Part shown: positions 22,861 through 23,759 of the stretch, in pieces | How positions within the stretch are numbered: position 1 is the first letter of the stretch | Layout of the letters: every line of letters begins with the position of its first letter | Source: DATFGK01 sp046712825 | Lineage (GTDB): Bacteria; Actinomycetota; AC-67 | Assembly (NCBI GenBank): GCA_046712825.1 | Contig: JBKKCR010000088.1 | Location: 1 to 23,759 of the forward strand | Reading direction: 5' to 3' | Length of the DNA: 23,759 bases | Notes under the pieces: generated by a model | Told to the model about the DNA's origin: nothing | Seen by the model: only the letters and a program-made list of their open reading frames with translations | The model's database searches: none | Translations under genes and position numbers: made by a program

Positions 22861-23240
22861 CCACGGCGACCCCGGCCCGCGGCTACTCGCACGGCTGGCG
22901 CCGTGCCCGCCTCGTCCTCCGTAAGATCGACCCATGGTCGGTGCTGAAGTTCTCGCTCCTGTTCTACTTCTGCCTCCTGCTGATCATGCTGCTCGGGTCG
23001 GCGATCATCTTCGCGATCCTCAAATCATTCGGCGTCATCGCAAATATCGAGAAGCTCGTCCGGGATCTTTCCGACGCCGCGTTCTCGATCTCGGGCGGCT
23101 CGATCTTCCGCTGGCTGTTCCTGTTCGGATTGCTCGGAACCGTCGTCGCCAGCGCGGTCACCGTCTTCCTCGCCTTCCTCTATAACCTGATCGCGGACGT
23201 GGTCGGCGGCATCGAGGTTTCGGTCGCGGAACGCGAATAG
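22809..23240 (+). CDS. DUF3566 transmembrane protein, start codon uncertain
   Basis: The open frame encodes the DUF3566 pattern RRARLVLRKIDPWSVLKFSL, then two membrane helices (LLFYFCLLLIMLLGSAIIFAIL and WLFLFGLLGTVVASAVTVFLAFLYNLI) joined by a loop with FGVIANIEKLVRDL. The gene sits after gyrA and before tRNA-Ile, as its M. tuberculosis counterpart Rv0007 does; the function is unknown. The first standard start in frame, GTG 22941, would remove the conserved RRARLVLRKIDPW segment. Upstream to the stop at 22767 there is no ATG, GTG or TTG. A strong AAGGAG at 22799-22804 precedes ATT 22809 and ATC 22812, so a rare start is proposed. A sequencing error is the alternative. The family is confident, the start is not. 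Confidence 0.8.
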   Translation: MIQESGSAPPTGGHQGVATATPARGYSHGWRRARLVLRKIDPWSVLKFSLLFYFCLLLIMLLGSAIIFAILKSFGVIANIEKLVRDLSDAAFSISGGSIFRWLFLFGLLGTVVASAVTVFLAFLYNLIADVVGGIEVSVAERE

Positions 23241-23277
23241 CCCGGACGGAGGGCGTGGTAGCCTTCCGGGTCGCAAC

Positions 23278-23351
23278 GGGCCCGTAGCTCAGGCGGCTAG
23301 AGCGCAGCTCTGATAAAGCTGAGGTCGTTGGTTCAAGTCCAACCGGGCCCA
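23278..23351 (+). tRNA. ileT: tRNA-Ile (anticodon GAT)
   Basis: A 74-base gene folds into a full cloverleaf: acceptor GGGCCCG/CGGGCCC, D stem GCTC/GAGC, anticodon stem CAGCT/AGCTG with loop CTGATAA (anticodon GAT), T stem GTTGG/CCAAC with loop TTCAAGT, discriminator A. The 3' CCA is not encoded. There is no intron. tRNA-Ile after the gyrA/DUF3566 pair is a hallmark of actinobacterial origins. The tRNA-Ala that often follows is not seen in this contig. Confidence 0.96.
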
Positions 23352-23759
23352 CGGTGTGGACTTGGCACGGGGAGAAGGCCAGCCCGCAACAAGGGATCGT
23401 TCGAGTCTTCAATCGCCGTTCGTGGTGATCCGGCAGGCGAACCAGGACAATGTCCTGGTCGTCCCTCGCCGGAGCGATCCTGACGGCGCAACCTGGCACA
23501 CGAGCATCGCTCCTCGGTTCGGTTCGCAAGCGTGTAACGGGCCGAACGCCGGAGATGGCGAAGCGGCATGGACCCACCCCCCTTCTTCCCTTGGACGGAA
23601 GCTCCGATCCTGTGCGCCGACGACGCAGATCAACCGCTCTCCGGCACCCGGATATCAACGATGGCCGATTCCGGCTCCTCGACAACCCTCGAGCGCAAGC
23701 ACAGCCGTGGGCGCCAGCCCCCCGCACCCCCCCCCCCGCGGGAACTCCACTAAAAAAAA
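23352..23759. other. Terminal region without a supportable gene
   Basis: These 408 bases contain no convincing coding region or RNA gene. They do contain a palindrome ACCAGGACA-A-TGTCCTGGT (23441-23459), a spaced inverted repeat GGAGCGAT/ATCGCTCC (23471-23478 and 23506-23513) and GTTCGG/CCGAAC (23517-23522 and 23542-23547). The last 40 bases run into poly-C and a final poly-A run, which looks like a contig-end artefact. Confidence 0.6.

Noticed and set aside
1..23759. CRISPR arrays, insertion sequences, prophage or toxin-antitoxin modules
   Set aside because: No regularly spaced direct repeats, transposase motifs, terminal inverted repeats or phage genes were seen. The window is a conserved origin region with a few inserted enzymes.

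Overview
The window is the chromosomal replication-origin neighbourhood of a high-GC bacterium, almost certainly a member of the Actinomycetota. From my memory of the Mycobacterium tuberculosis origin region, the gene order matches it closely: extracytoplasmic sigma factor, zinc-finger anti-sigma factor, trxB, trxA, cwlM-like gene, GNAT protein (opposite strand), parB, parA, rsmG, jag, yidC, yidD, rnpA, rpmH, then dnaA, dnaN, recF, DUF721 (DciA-like), gyrB, gyrA, DUF3566 membrane protein and tRNA-Ile. The contig carries extra genes relative to that backbone, and it ends in poly-C and poly-A runs, which suggests a metagenome-type assembly. I cannot place it below phylum level by eye.

Left arm, 1-4897, mostly plus strand: the tail of a sigma factor gene, its probable membrane anti-sigma partner, thioredoxin reductase, a small convergent membrane protein, an enolase-superfamily enzyme inserted between trxB and trxA, thioredoxin, and a leaderless (cytoplasmic) amidase homologue of the CwlM type.

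Middle, 4894-11972, all minus strand: one long tightly packed block running away from the origin. In transcription order it is rpmH, rnpA, yidD, yidC, jag (khpB), rsmG, parA, parB, an AlaC-type aminotransferase, a 37-residue membrane mini-protein, and the GNAT protein. Many junctions are ATGA-type or longer overlaps. It joins ribosome and RNase P biogenesis, membrane protein insertion and chromosome segregation. Two parS-like palindromes sit at the start of rsmG, so ParB may both nucleate there and touch its own operon.

Origin, 11973-13780: divergent promoters for rpmH and dnaA, a palindromic pair of DnaA boxes in the dnaA leader, dnaA, then a compact dnaA-dnaN gap. The gap contains tandem DnaA-box-like 9-mers, a GC linker, four trinucleotides of DnaA-trio type and an AT-rich patch, arranged like the basal unwinding element described in Bacillus subtilis.

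Right arm, 13781-23351, plus strand: dnaN, recF, DUF721/dciA, a long structured leader with an extended -10 promoter, gyrB, gyrA, an archease-RtcB RNA ligation pair inserted after gyrA, a DUF3566 protein that seems to lack a standard start codon, and tRNA-Ile(GAT). The final 408 bases hold no gene I can support.

Most of the window is conserved housekeeping. The points that merit attention are the compact origin, the parS pair, the CwlM homologue that keeps all zinc-site residues, the cysteine-rich YidC insertion, the DUF3566 start, the gyrB leader and the RtcB-archease insertion.
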